11,658 nucleotides of DNA from Nitrospinota bacterium (GTDB lineage: Bacteria; UBA8248; JACPRG01), in contig JASLXW010000077.1 in assembly GCA_030740135.1 (NCBI GenBank), positions 1 to 11,658 on the forward strand, given 5' to 3'. This document shows, piece after piece, positions 5,073 through 11,658 of the stretch. Both the position numbers and the translations under genes were made by a program. Every line of letters begins with the position of its first letter. The first letter of the stretch is position 1. The notes below the pieces were generated by a model. The model saw only the letters and a program-made list of their open reading frames with translations, searched no databases and was not told the origin of the DNA.

Positions 5073-7511
5073 TCAGTGCGGAAGGCGCACACCCGACCTG
5101 TCCGGTTGGACGGAAGGTTGCCTTCGGGAAGGAGCCCGAGAACCGGCCTTCCGGGCCTTCATCAAGGCCAAGGGGAAGATTTCGTCCACCTGATCAATCA
5201 GTTGGACGCGCAATACCCGCCGAATGGCCTGGGGAATCTCGTCAAGGTCCCGCTCGTTCTCCTTCGGGAGTATAACGCAATCGCATCCGGCCCGATGGGC
5301 GGCCAGGACCTTCTCTTTAATCCCCCCCACGGGCAACACTTTTCCCCGCAGGGTGATCTCTCCCGTCATACACACGGACTTGCGAACCCGCCGGCCCGTC
5401 AAAGCGGAGACCAGGGCCACGACGATGGTCACCCCCGCGGACGGGCCGTCTTTCGGGATAGACCCCTCGGGGACGTGAATGTGAAGATCCCTTTTTTTGG
5501 AAAAATCGCGGGGAAGGTCCAGATCGTCGGCCCGCGCCCGGACATAGCTGACGGCGGCCCGTGCGGATTCCTGGAGCACCTCGCCCAGTTGGCCGGTCAG
5601 GGTCAGCTTGCCCGTTCCGGGCATGAGACCGATTTCGGTGAGAAGCAGCTCTCCACCGTTCTCCGTCCAGGCGAGCCCCGTGGCCACACCCACCTCGGCC
5701 TCCTCCATCCCTTGGCTGACGCGGTGGCGGGGAACCCCGAGGAAGGATTTCAAATTTCCTGGATGGACGCGGACAGGCCGCCCCCCCCCTTTTGTGACAA
5801 CACGCCGGGCCGCTTTGCGGCAGATGGCGGCCAGCTCCCGCTCCAGATTCCGGACACCCGCCTCGCGCGTGTACTCGCGGCTGATCCGCTGGAGGGCTTT
5901 GGGGGAAACGCGCGCCTGCTCCGGCTTCAGACCATGCTCTCGGATTTGCTTGGGCAGGAGAAATTTTCTGGCGATGCTTAGCTTTTCCTCTTCCGTGTAG
6001 CCGGAAATGCGAAGAATCTCCAAGCGGTCGCGGAGTGTCGGCGGGATCCGGTCCAGGACGTTCGCTGTTGCGATGAAAAAGACCTGGGAGAGGTCGTAAT
6101 CCACTTCAAGGTAATGGTCGCTGAAGGATTTGTTCTGCTCCGGGTCAAGCACTTCCAGGAGGGCGCTGGTGGGATCCCCTCGAAAATCGGCGCCGAGCTT
6201 GTCAATCTCGTCGAGCATGAGGACAGGGTTGACCGTGCCGACGCGGTGCATGCTCTGGATGATTCGTCCCGGCAGCGACCCGATGTAGGTCCGGCGATGC
6301 CCTCGGATTTCCGCTTCGTCGCGGATCCCCCCGAGCGATATCCGGGCGAATTTTCGGTGGGTCGCCCGTGCAATGGAGCGGCCCAGGGAGGTCTTGCCGA
6401 CGCCGGGGGGGCCGACCAAGCAAAGGATCGGGCCTTTGGGCTTTCGGACCAGGCGGCGAACCGCCAGGTATTCCAGGATCCGCTCCTTCACTTTTTCCAA
6501 GCCATGATGATCTTCTTTGAGAACGGCCTCGGCGTGAGCGAGATCGAGATTCTCTCGGGACCGCTTGGCCCAGGGAAGGTCCACCAGCCAATCCAGGTAA
6601 TTCCGGACCACGGCGCTCTCGGCCGACATCGGGGGCATGGATTCGAGACGGCGGATTTCTTTTTCCGTTTTCTCCGTCACTGCGGCGGGCATCTTGGCCC
6701 GGCGGACCTTCTGGCGGAGTTCTTCCACCTCGGAGCGTAAATCGTCCCCGGCGCCCAACTCCTCCTGGATGGCCTTCATCTGCTCGGTGAGGTAATACTC
6801 CTTCTGGCTGCGGTCGATGCGTTTCTTGACCTTCCCCCGGATCCCGCGCTCGACGGTCATCACCTCGATCTCCGAGCTCAGGATTTCCAGGAGATCCTCC
6901 ATGCGTCCGACGGGTGTCAAATCCTCCAGAAGACGCAGCCTATCGGCCAGCTTCAAGGGGAGATTTCCCGCGATCGTGTCGGCCATGAGGCCGGGATTTG
7001 GGGCGTTTTCAACGGCGGTCAGTACCTCGGGGGGGATCCGCTGGCTGAGTTTCAGGTATTGTTCGAACCGTTTTATGACCCGCCGGGCGAGCGCCTTGTC
7101 TTCGATGCTGGGAGCGGCGGACTCGTCAAGATCGAGAACTTCCCCCTTCAGAAACTCGCCGTCGTCCTGAATGCCCTGGATCCGGATCCGTCCCAGGCCC
7201 TCTACGAGCATCTTGACCGCGCCTTCCGGGAGGTTGACCGCCTGGACAATCTCGGCCCGCGTCCCGATGGTGAACAGATCGTCCGCCCCCGGATCTTCGA
7301 TTTTGGGGTCTCGCTGGGCCGTAAGGGCGATGTGCTTCCCCGTCTCCATGGCCTGCTCGACGGCGTTCAGGGATTTCTCCCGGCCGACGAACAGCGGCAC
7401 CATGATGTGGGGAAAGACGACGATGTCCCGAAGGGGGAGGATGGGCAGGATCTCTCCGACGGGCGGCTCTCCCCCCGGGAATTCCTCGGGCGTGGGTTGG
7501 GCGGTCTGCAT
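5073..7511 (-). CDS. lon: ATP-dependent endopeptidase Lon
   Basis: LonA-type AAA+ protease that degrades misfolded and short-lived regulatory proteins in the cytosol; 812 aa from this start (E. coli 784). The substrate-binding N domain begins LPILPLRDIVVFPHIMVPLFV (residues 22-42) and leads into a coiled-coil stretch near 225-300. The ATPase has Walker A GPPGVGKT at 367-374 and Walker B LMLDEID at 431-437. The protease domain has catalytic S691 (PKDGPSAG) and K734 (GGIKEK). The C-terminal tail after about residue 784 is basic and without visible homology. The frame is open upstream into clpX, but the ATG at 7511 fits the family. It stands 20 bases after the clpX stop and has no visible Shine-Dalgarno, so re-initiation after clpX is likely. 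A run of nine G (plus-strand C at 5781-5789) encodes three glycines just before the protease domain. Confidence 0.97.
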   Translation of the reverse strand: MQTAQPTPEEFPGGEPPVGEILPILPLRDIVVFPHIMVPLFVGREKSLNAVEQAMETGKHIALTAQRDPKIEDPGADDLFTIGTRAEIVQAVNLPEGAVKMLVEGLGRIRIQGIQDDGEFLKGEVLDLDESAAPSIEDKALARRVIKRFEQYLKLSQRIPPEVLTAVENAPNPGLMADTIAGNLPLKLADRLRLLEDLTPVGRMEDLLEILSSEIEVMTVERGIRGKVKKRIDRSQKEYYLTEQMKAIQEELGAGDDLRSEVEELRQKVRRAKMPAAVTEKTEKEIRRLESMPPMSAESAVVRNYLDWLVDLPWAKRSRENLDLAHAEAVLKEDHHGLEKVKERILEYLAVRRLVRKPKGPILCLVGPPGVGKTSLGRSIARATHRKFARISLGGIRDEAEIRGHRRTYIGSLPGRIIQSMHRVGTVNPVLMLDEIDKLGADFRGDPTSALLEVLDPEQNKSFSDHYLEVDYDLSQVFFIATANVLDRIPPTLRDRLEILRISGYTEEEKLSIARKFLLPKQIREHGLKPEQARVSPKALQRISREYTREAGVRNLERELAAICRKAARRVVTKGGGRPVRVHPGNLKSFLGVPRHRVSQGMEEAEVGVATGLAWTENGGELLLTEIGLMPGTGKLTLTGQLGEVLQESARAAVSYVRARADDLDLPRDFSKKRDLHIHVPEGSIPKDGPSAGVTIVVALVSALTGRRVRKSVCMTGEITLRGKVLPVGGIKEKVLAAHRAGCDCVILPKENERDLDEIPQAIRRVLRVQLIDQVDEIFPLALMKARKAGSRAPSRRQPSVQPDRSGVRLPH

Positions 7512-7531
7512 GGATGGGAGGGAACGGGCCG

Positions 7532-8776
7532 TCAACTGGCCCGCTTCTTCTCGTACACCAGGATGGGCGGCTCCCTCAGCGAGACGACCTCCTCGGTGAT
7601 GACGCACTCCTTCACGTCGGCCCGGGAGGGGATCTCATACATGGTGTCGAGCATAATCTCTTCCAGGATGGACCGAAGTCCGCGGGCGCCTGTCTTCCGC
7701 TTCAGGGCCTCCCGCGCAATCGCCACCATCGATTCGTCTGTGAAGCGGAGCATGACGTTCTCGAATTCGAACAGCTTCTTGTACTGCTTGACCAAGGCGT
7801 TCTTGGGCTCGCAAAGGACCTGAACCAACGCCTCTTCATCGAGCTCGTTCAGATAGGCGGTGACGGGCAGACGGCCGACGAACTCGGGGATCAAGCCGTA
7901 CTTGAGCAGATCCTCGGGCTGGACCTTGGAGAAGATCTCGCCGATGGACATATCGTGCCGGCTGCGGATTTCCGCCTCGAATCCCATCGAACGCGACCCC
8001 ACCCTGCGTTGAATAAGTTGCTCCAATCCGGTGAAGGCGCCCCCGCAAACAAAAAAAACATGGGAGGTGTCCACCTGGAGAAATTCCTGGTGCGGGTGCT
8101 TGCGGCCTCCTTGAGGGGGGACATTGGCCACGGTTCCCTCGATGATCTTCAGCAGCGCCTGTTGCACGCCCTCGCCGGAGACGTCCCGGGTGATGGATGG
8201 GTTTTCCGACTTCCGGCTGATCTTGTCGATCTCGTCGATGTAGATGATTCCCCGTTCGGCCCGCTGAACGTCGTAATCCGCATTCTGGAGCAGCTTGAGA
8301 ATGATGTTCTCCACGTCCTCGCCGACGTACCCGGCTTCGGTGAGGGTGGTGGCGTCCACAATGGCGAATGGAACATCCAGAATACGCGCCATGGTCTGCG
8401 CCAGCAGGGTCTTGCCGGAACCGGTCGGACCGATGAGCAGGACGTTGCTCTTCTGGATCTCGATGTCGTTGAGGTCCACATTGGCTTCGATCCGCTTGTA
8501 ATGGTTGTGGATGGCGACGGAAAGAACCCGCTTCGCCATCTCCTGGCCGACCACGAATTCATCCAGCGTGGCCTTGACCTCTTTCGGCTTCGGGAGATGT
8601 TTCATCTCCTGGGCCTTTTCCTGCGTCCATTCCTCTACGATGATGTCGTTGCACAGATCGATGCACTCGTCGCAAATGAAGACCGTCGGCCCGGCGATGA
8701 GCTTTTTGACCTCGTCATTGCCCTTTCCGCAAAAGGAGCACCTCAAGGTCTGGTCTGGGTCACCCTTTTTCGGCAT
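7532..8776 (-). CDS. clpX: ATP-dependent Clp protease ATP-binding subunit ClpX
   Basis: Hexameric AAA+ unfoldase that feeds tagged proteins into ClpP; 414 aa, normal for the family. The N-terminal zinc-binding domain has C13, C16, C35 and C38. Walker A GPTGSGKT is at 116-123, the pore-1 loop GYVG at 149-152, Walker B IIYIDEID at 177-184, the substrate-entry RKH loop at 225-227, and sensor 2 in GARGLRS near the C-terminus. The ClpP-docking loop reads MGF (264-266) where E. coli has IGF, a conservative change. The frame also offers a GTG at 8785, but that codon lies inside the Shine-Dalgarno AAAGGTGG, which stands five bases before the ATG at 8776. The gene sits 45 bases after clpP and 20 before lon, so all three proteolytic genes form one unit with tig. 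Confidence 0.98.
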   Translation of the reverse strand: MPKKGDPDQTLRCSFCGKGNDEVKKLIAGPTVFICDECIDLCNDIIVEEWTQEKAQEMKHLPKPKEVKATLDEFVVGQEMAKRVLSVAIHNHYKRIEANVDLNDIEIQKSNVLLIGPTGSGKTLLAQTMARILDVPFAIVDATTLTEAGYVGEDVENIILKLLQNADYDVQRAERGIIYIDEIDKISRKSENPSITRDVSGEGVQQALLKIIEGTVANVPPQGGRKHPHQEFLQVDTSHVFFVCGGAFTGLEQLIQRRVGSRSMGFEAEIRSRHDMSIGEIFSKVQPEDLLKYGLIPEFVGRLPVTAYLNELDEEALVQVLCEPKNALVKQYKKLFEFENVMLRFTDESMVAIAREALKRKTGARGLRSILEEIMLDTMYEIPSRADVKECVITEEVVSLREPPILVYEKKRAS

Positions 8777-8821
8777 CGTTTCCACCTTTCATTCCGGGAC
8801 GCCGATTCCACAAAGCGGAGG

Positions 8822-9481
8822 CTAGCCTTTCGAGTCCTTTTCGGGTTTCTGCTTCAGGTCCCGAGAGACGATGACGTCGTCAATGAGCCCGTATTCCTTG
8901 GCGTCAACCCCGGTCATGAAAAAATCACGCTCGGTGTCGGCGTGGATACGCTTGAGCGTCTGGCCGGTGTGGCGGACCAGAATCCCATCGAGGGTTTCCC
9001 GCATTCGCAGGATTTCCCTCGCATGGATGTCGATGTCGGTGGCCTGCCCCTGGACGCCGGCCAACGGCTGGTGAATCATGATCCGGGCGTTGGGCAGGGC
9101 GAACCGTTTGGCCTGGGTCCCTGCCGTGAGGAGCAAAGCGCCCATGCTCGCGGCTTGGCCGATGCAGATGGTGGAGATGTCCGGCTGGATGTACTGCAAG
9201 GTGTCGTAAATGGCGAGGCCCGCGGTGACGACGCCTCCCGGGCAGTTGATGTACAGGTAGATGTCCTGGTCAGGATCTTCGGCCTCGAGAAACAAAAGCT
9301 GGGCGATGAGCAGGTTGGAGATGGCATCGTCGATGGGGGTCCCGAGAAAAACGATACGGTCTTTCAGCAGGCGCGAATAGATGTCGTAGGCCCGTTCGCC
9401 GCGGTTGGTCTGCTCGACCACCATGGGGACCAGGTGAGCGTGTTCCAAGGCTGCTTCTCCTCCGGCGACGCGGCCGGTCAT
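8822..9481 (-). CDS. clpP: ATP-dependent Clp protease proteolytic subunit ClpP
   Basis: Serine peptidase forming the 14-mer chamber used by ClpX; 219 aa. The catalytic triad is visible: S112 in GQAASMG, H137 in MIHQP, and D186 in DTERDFF. The conserved [20 protein letters not shown] begins at residue 17, so about 16 to 18 residues precede the mature start, longer than the 14-residue E. coli propeptide and probably cleaved. The ATG overlaps the tig stop codon as ATGA, and AGAGGA lies six bases upstream, so translation is coupled to tig. The C-terminus ([13 protein letters not shown]) is a short charged tail. All core features are intact. Confidence 0.98.
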   Translation of the reverse strand: MTGRVAGGEAALEHAHLVPMVVEQTNRGERAYDIYSRLLKDRIVFLGTPIDDAISNLLIAQLLFLEAEDPDQDIYLYINCPGGVVTAGLAIYDTLQYIQPDISTICIGQAASMGALLLTAGTQAKRFALPNARIMIHQPLAGVQGQATDIDIHAREILRMRETLDGILVRHTGQTLKRIHADTERDFFMTGVDAKEYGLIDDVIVSRDLKQKPEKDSKG

Positions 9482-10812
9482 GAGGGTTCCTCTTCGTCCG
9501 CGTCATGGTCGTGTTGATGTCCGGCCAGGACGCTTCGTTCGTCTTCGATCACGCTAACGCGAGACTTTTCAATGATGTAGTCAAGCGCTTTGCCCCGGCG
9601 AAGCTCCGCTTCGATTCCGGCCAATCCGTTCCGGTTTTCCAGGATCGAGCGGAATTCCGCGTACGGCTCTCCGCTCTGTTCCGCCATCCGGCGCACCTCG
9701 GCCTCCACCTGTGAGGCCGTGACCCGGGTGTCGATCTCTTCGGCAATCCGGTCCATCAGGATTCGTTGGCGGATGTTCCGGCGGGCCTGGGGGTCCAACT
9801 CGGCCGCGAGCTTCTCGGTGTCCAGCTTTTTCCGGTCTTCCTGGGGAACCATGCCGAGGATTTGCCGGATCAGGGCGTCGCACTCCGCCTTCAGAAGGCC
9901 TTGCGGGATCTCGAATTGGAGATCTTCGATCAGGGCGTCCAGGATGGACTCCTTGAGAGCCGACAACCCCTGCGCTTCGGCGTTTTTCTCCAGGTCTTCA
10001 CGGACGGCGGCCCGGAGGTCCTCTAATGAATGGTACTCGCCCAAAGTCCGCGCGAATTCGTCATTCAAATCCGGATAGACCGGGATTTTGATCTCCCGCA
10101 CGGTTACGCCGAAATGGGTCGTTTTCCCGGCAAGCTCAGGGTTCCGGTGCTCATCGGGAATGACGGCTTCCACCCTGCGGGTCTCATCGACGATCGCGCC
10201 CGGAAGCGCCTCTTCCAACTCGGGCAGGAGGGCACCCTGCCCTACGCGGAAGACCTGACCTTGGGATTCAAGGTCATCGCGCTCCACGCCGTCCACGGTC
10301 CCGGTGACGTCCAGGACGACGTAATCCCCCTCTTGGACCGGGCGGTCTTCCGCGCTCTCGAGCTGGGCGTTCTGTTCTTTGAGGTGTTCGAGCATGTGCG
10401 CCACGTCTTCGTCCTGGACGCGCGGCACAGGCTTCGTGAACTCCCGGTTATCATAGGAAGGGACGTCAAAAGGCGGGATGACCTCGATGGTGGCCTTGAA
10501 CCGGAGGGCTTCCCGGTCGTTCATCTCTACAGCGTCCACCTTGGGTTGTCCCACCGCTTCGAGGGCGTTTTCCTCCAGGGCGGTGGCATAGGATTCGGGG
10601 ATCAGGGTTTCCAGGACGTCCCGCTCGACCGTGTCATGGTAGTGCCGCTCCAGGATGCTCTGCGGGATCTTTCCCTTGCGGAAACCGGGAATGCGCACAC
10701 TTTTGCGGAGCCGGCCGTACGCCCGTTCAAAGGCCCGGTTGACCTCTTCTCCAGGCACCTCAATCGAGAGTTCCCTGGTGCAGGTGTCGATCTCTTCAAC
10801 GTTTACGCGCAT
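9478..10812 (-). CDS. tig: Trigger factor, ribosome-associated chaperone
   Basis: Chaperone that docks at the ribosome exit tunnel and holds nascent chains; 444 aa (E. coli 432). The ribosome-binding domain carries the docking signature GFRKGK at 43-48. The FKBP-like prolyl isomerase domain lies about 150-245 and the helical C-terminal chaperone arms follow. In the isomerase domain the usual PGF is PEL (in [10 protein letters not shown]) and the usual EEY is DEH, so two aromatic pocket residues are replaced. The tail is acidic with a histidine cluster (HQHDHD). The open frame extends 33 codons further up, but the ATG at 10812 gives the family start MRVNVEE. No good Shine-Dalgarno precedes it. 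The gene follows tRNA-Leu by 124 bases without a clear promoter or terminator between them, and overlaps clpP by four bases. Confidence 0.97.
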   Translation of the reverse strand: MRVNVEEIDTCTRELSIEVPGEEVNRAFERAYGRLRKSVRIPGFRKGKIPQSILERHYHDTVERDVLETLIPESYATALEENALEAVGQPKVDAVEMNDREALRFKATIEVIPPFDVPSYDNREFTKPVPRVQDEDVAHMLEHLKEQNAQLESAEDRPVQEGDYVVLDVTGTVDGVERDDLESQGQVFRVGQGALLPELEEALPGAIVDETRRVEAVIPDEHRNPELAGKTTHFGVTVREIKIPVYPDLNDEFARTLGEYHSLEDLRAAVREDLEKNAEAQGLSALKESILDALIEDLQFEIPQGLLKAECDALIRQILGMVPQEDRKKLDTEKLAAELDPQARRNIRQRILMDRIAEEIDTRVTASQVEAEVRRMAEQSGEPYAEFRSILENRNGLAGIEAELRRGKALDYIIEKSRVSVIEDERSVLAGHQHDHDADEEEPS

Positions 10813-10936
10813 TGAGGTTCCGGATGCGGAGGAAGTCGAAGAAGTCAAGAAACGTACACCGGCAAAGCGGCGGCCCGGGCCGTATCGTCCGCCCCATCCG
10901 GCGAACCGCACCCGGCCCCCGGGAAAGCGCGAGCCC
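10813..10936. other. Spacer between the tRNA cluster and tig
   Basis: A GC-rich 124-base spacer. It holds a perfect 12-base palindrome CGGCCCGGGCCG (10871-10882) without a T tract. On the minus strand there is a TTGACT with no acceptable -10 at 16-18 bases. I see no convincing promoter, terminator or gene; read-through from the tRNA promoter into tig is possible. Confidence 0.5.
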
Positions 10937-11020
10937 TGGTGCGAGAGGGGGGATTCGAACCCCCACGCCCGAAGGCACTAGATCCTAAGTCTAGCGCGTC
11001 TGCCATTCCGCCACCCTCGC
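10937..11020 (-). tRNA. tRNA-Leu (anticodon UAG)
   Basis: An 84-base class II tRNA including an encoded CCA. The acceptor GCGAGGG pairs with CTCTCGC (one G-U pair) and the discriminator is A. The anticodon stem CTAGA/TCTAG carries loop CTTAGGA (anticodon TAG, reads CUA and related CUN codons). A long variable arm (GCCTTCGGGC) is typical of leucine tRNA, and the T arm is GGGGG/CCCCC. It is the last gene of the five-tRNA cluster. Confidence 0.97.
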
Positions 11021-11071
11021 CTGTCAACGCCTCGACCCTTCCGAATGGAAAGGCGCCGGAGGAGGAGGATT

Positions 11072-11147
11072 TGGTGAGCCGCCAGGGAATCGAACCCCGA
11101 ACCCACGGATTAAGAGTCCGTTGCTCTGCCAATTGAGCTAGCGGCCC
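11072..11147 (-). tRNA. tRNA-Lys (anticodon CUU)
   Basis: A 76-base cloverleaf including CCA. The acceptor GGGCCGC pairs with GCGGCTC (one G-U pair) and the discriminator is A. The anticodon stem ACGGA/TCCGT carries loop CTCTTAA (anticodon CTT, reads AAG), and the T arm is CGGGG/CCCTG. The anticodon stem is identical to those of the two arginine tRNAs in the cluster. A 51-base spacer separates it from tRNA-Leu. Confidence 0.97.
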
Positions 11148-11155
11148 ACGATGTC

Positions 11156-11232
11156 TGGCGCGCCCGAGAGGATTCGAACCTCTGACCTACGGATCCGAAG
11201 TCCGTTGCTCTATCCAGTTGAGCTACGGGCGC
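11156..11232 (-). tRNA. tRNA-Arg (anticodon UCG)
   Basis: A 77-base cloverleaf including CCA. The acceptor GCGCCCG pairs perfectly with CGGGCGC and the discriminator is G. The anticodon stem ACGGA/TCCGT carries loop CTTCGGA (anticodon TCG, reads CGA and related CGN codons), and the T arm is AGAGG/CCTCT with loop TTCGAAT. It lies eight bases before tRNA-Lys. Confidence 0.97.
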
Positions 11233-11250
11233 CCATCGAAAAACAAGTCT

Positions 11251-11327
11251 TGGGGTGAGCGAAGGGATTCGAACCCTCGACCCCTGGGACCACAACCCAG
11301 TGCTCTAACCGGCTGAGCTACGCTCAC
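11251..11327 (-). tRNA. tRNA-His (anticodon GUG)
   Basis: A 77-base cloverleaf including CCA. The acceptor GTGAGCG pairs with CGCTCAC. Discriminator C is paired by an encoded G at position -1 (base 11328), the identity element of histidine tRNA. The anticodon stem CTGGG/CCCAG carries loop TTGTGGT (anticodon GTG). It sits between the two arginine tRNA genes. Confidence 0.97.
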
Positions 11328-11345
11328 CACGGGCGCGTTTCTATT

Positions 11346-11422
<77 letters not shown>

Positions 11423-11442
11423 ATCGAAAAACTCAAACAACC

Positions 11443-11474
11443 GGGGATTCGCGGAATAATCGCAAAGATTCCCC
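11443..11474 (-). other. Imperfect hairpin in the tRNA cluster leader
   Basis: GGGGA/TCCCC forms the outer stem and GCG/CGC an inner one, separated by an internal loop. It lies between the promoter and the first tRNA and is followed by a T-rich stretch (GAGTTTTTCG). It could be a processing or stability element of the precursor; a terminator this close to the promoter would be leaky. Confidence 0.3.
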
Positions 11475-11492
11475 ATGCATGTCTGGATTGAA

Positions 11493-11521
11493 AATCTAGC
11501 CCTCAATCCCGGGCTTGTCAA
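11493..11521 (-). promoter_or_regulatory. Sigma70-type promoter of the tRNA cluster
   Basis: A perfect -35 TTGACA (11521-11516), a 17-base spacer and a -10 TAGATT (11498-11493, four of six consensus). The first tRNA begins about 70 bases downstream. The five tRNA genes are packed with spacers of 8 to 51 bases and no second promoter is evident, so one transcript is likely, possibly running into tig. Confidence 0.78.
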
Positions 11522-11658
11522 GGATTCGCCGACTCGGCGCGTCTGCCGGACCGTTGCCCTGAGCCCTTGACGCTCATCTCGGCCGCTCGGTAATTTCACG
11601 AGTTTTGTGTAGAAGTCCAGAGAGGGTTTTTCTCCCACTGGGTGTTAAGTCGGTGGAA
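11522..11658. other. Right-end stretch with no recognised gene
   Basis: About 137 bases upstream of the tRNA promoter. A minus-strand frame opens at GTG 11638 but runs through the promoter into tRNA-Arg, so it is not credible as a full gene. I recognise no RNA gene, repeat or terminator here. Confidence 0.4.

Noticed and set aside
7514..9517. Long plus-strand open frame of 667 codons opposite clpX and clpP.
   Set aside because: It is antisense to two secure genes, shows no domain, and is explained by codon bias leaving the opposite strand free of stops.
10871..10882. Perfect palindrome CGGCCCGGGCCG before tig.
   Set aside because: No T tract and no known operator match; in GC-rich DNA it can be chance.
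10845..11295. Short open frames on both strands across the tRNA cluster.
   Set aside because: Translations such as AQLDRATDFGS and REGGFEPPRPK are well-known artefacts of translated tRNA genes.

Overview
This is a bacterial chromosomal housekeeping window. Every gene I can support lies on the minus strand, so transcription runs from high to low coordinates. Proteins are compact, GC-rich and close to full family length, and all six tRNA genes encode their CCA ends. The gene orders tig-clpP-clpX-lon and thrS-infC-rpmI-rplT-pheS-pheT are widespread. A tRNA cluster in front of tig and a lon gene beside clpX remind me of deltaproteobacteria-like or other deep, moderately GC-rich lineages such as NC10. 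I cannot fix the phylum by eye.

Right end (11658 to 10937): about 140 bases with no recognisable gene, then a clean sigma70-type promoter (TTGACA, 17 bases, TAGATT), a 70-base leader with a small hairpin, and five closely packed tRNA genes in transcription order Arg(UCU), His(GUG), Arg(UCG), Lys(CUU), Leu(UAG).

Middle (10812 to 5073): a protein-quality-control operon, tig (trigger factor), clpP, clpX and lon. Trigger factor meets nascent chains at the ribosome, ClpXP unfolds and degrades tagged substrates, and Lon degrades misfolded proteins. tig and clpP overlap by ATGA, clpX follows after 45 bases and lon after 20.

Left (5040 to 1): a second promoter (TTGACA, 17 bases, GAGAAT) drives tRNA-Val(GAC). 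After a 159-base spacer comes the translation operon thrS, infC, rpmI, rplT, pheS and pheT (5' part only, 173 codons, cut by the window edge). The spacer holds a strong stem-loop and a second small hairpin that covers the thrS Shine-Dalgarno sequence. No separate thrS promoter is evident, so tRNA-Val may be transcribed as part of the operon leader.

Start codons needed care. infC has no ATG, GTG or TTG where its conserved N-terminus begins and most likely starts at AUA. pheT most likely starts at TTG and rpmI at GTG. thrS, clpX, lon, tig and pheS each start inside a longer open frame.

I found no defence system, mobile element, CRISPR array or novel cluster. The points worth a second look are the thrS leader, the AUA start of infC, the near-twin tRNA-Arg genes, a divergent prolyl-isomerase pocket in trigger factor, and a nine-G tract inside lon.
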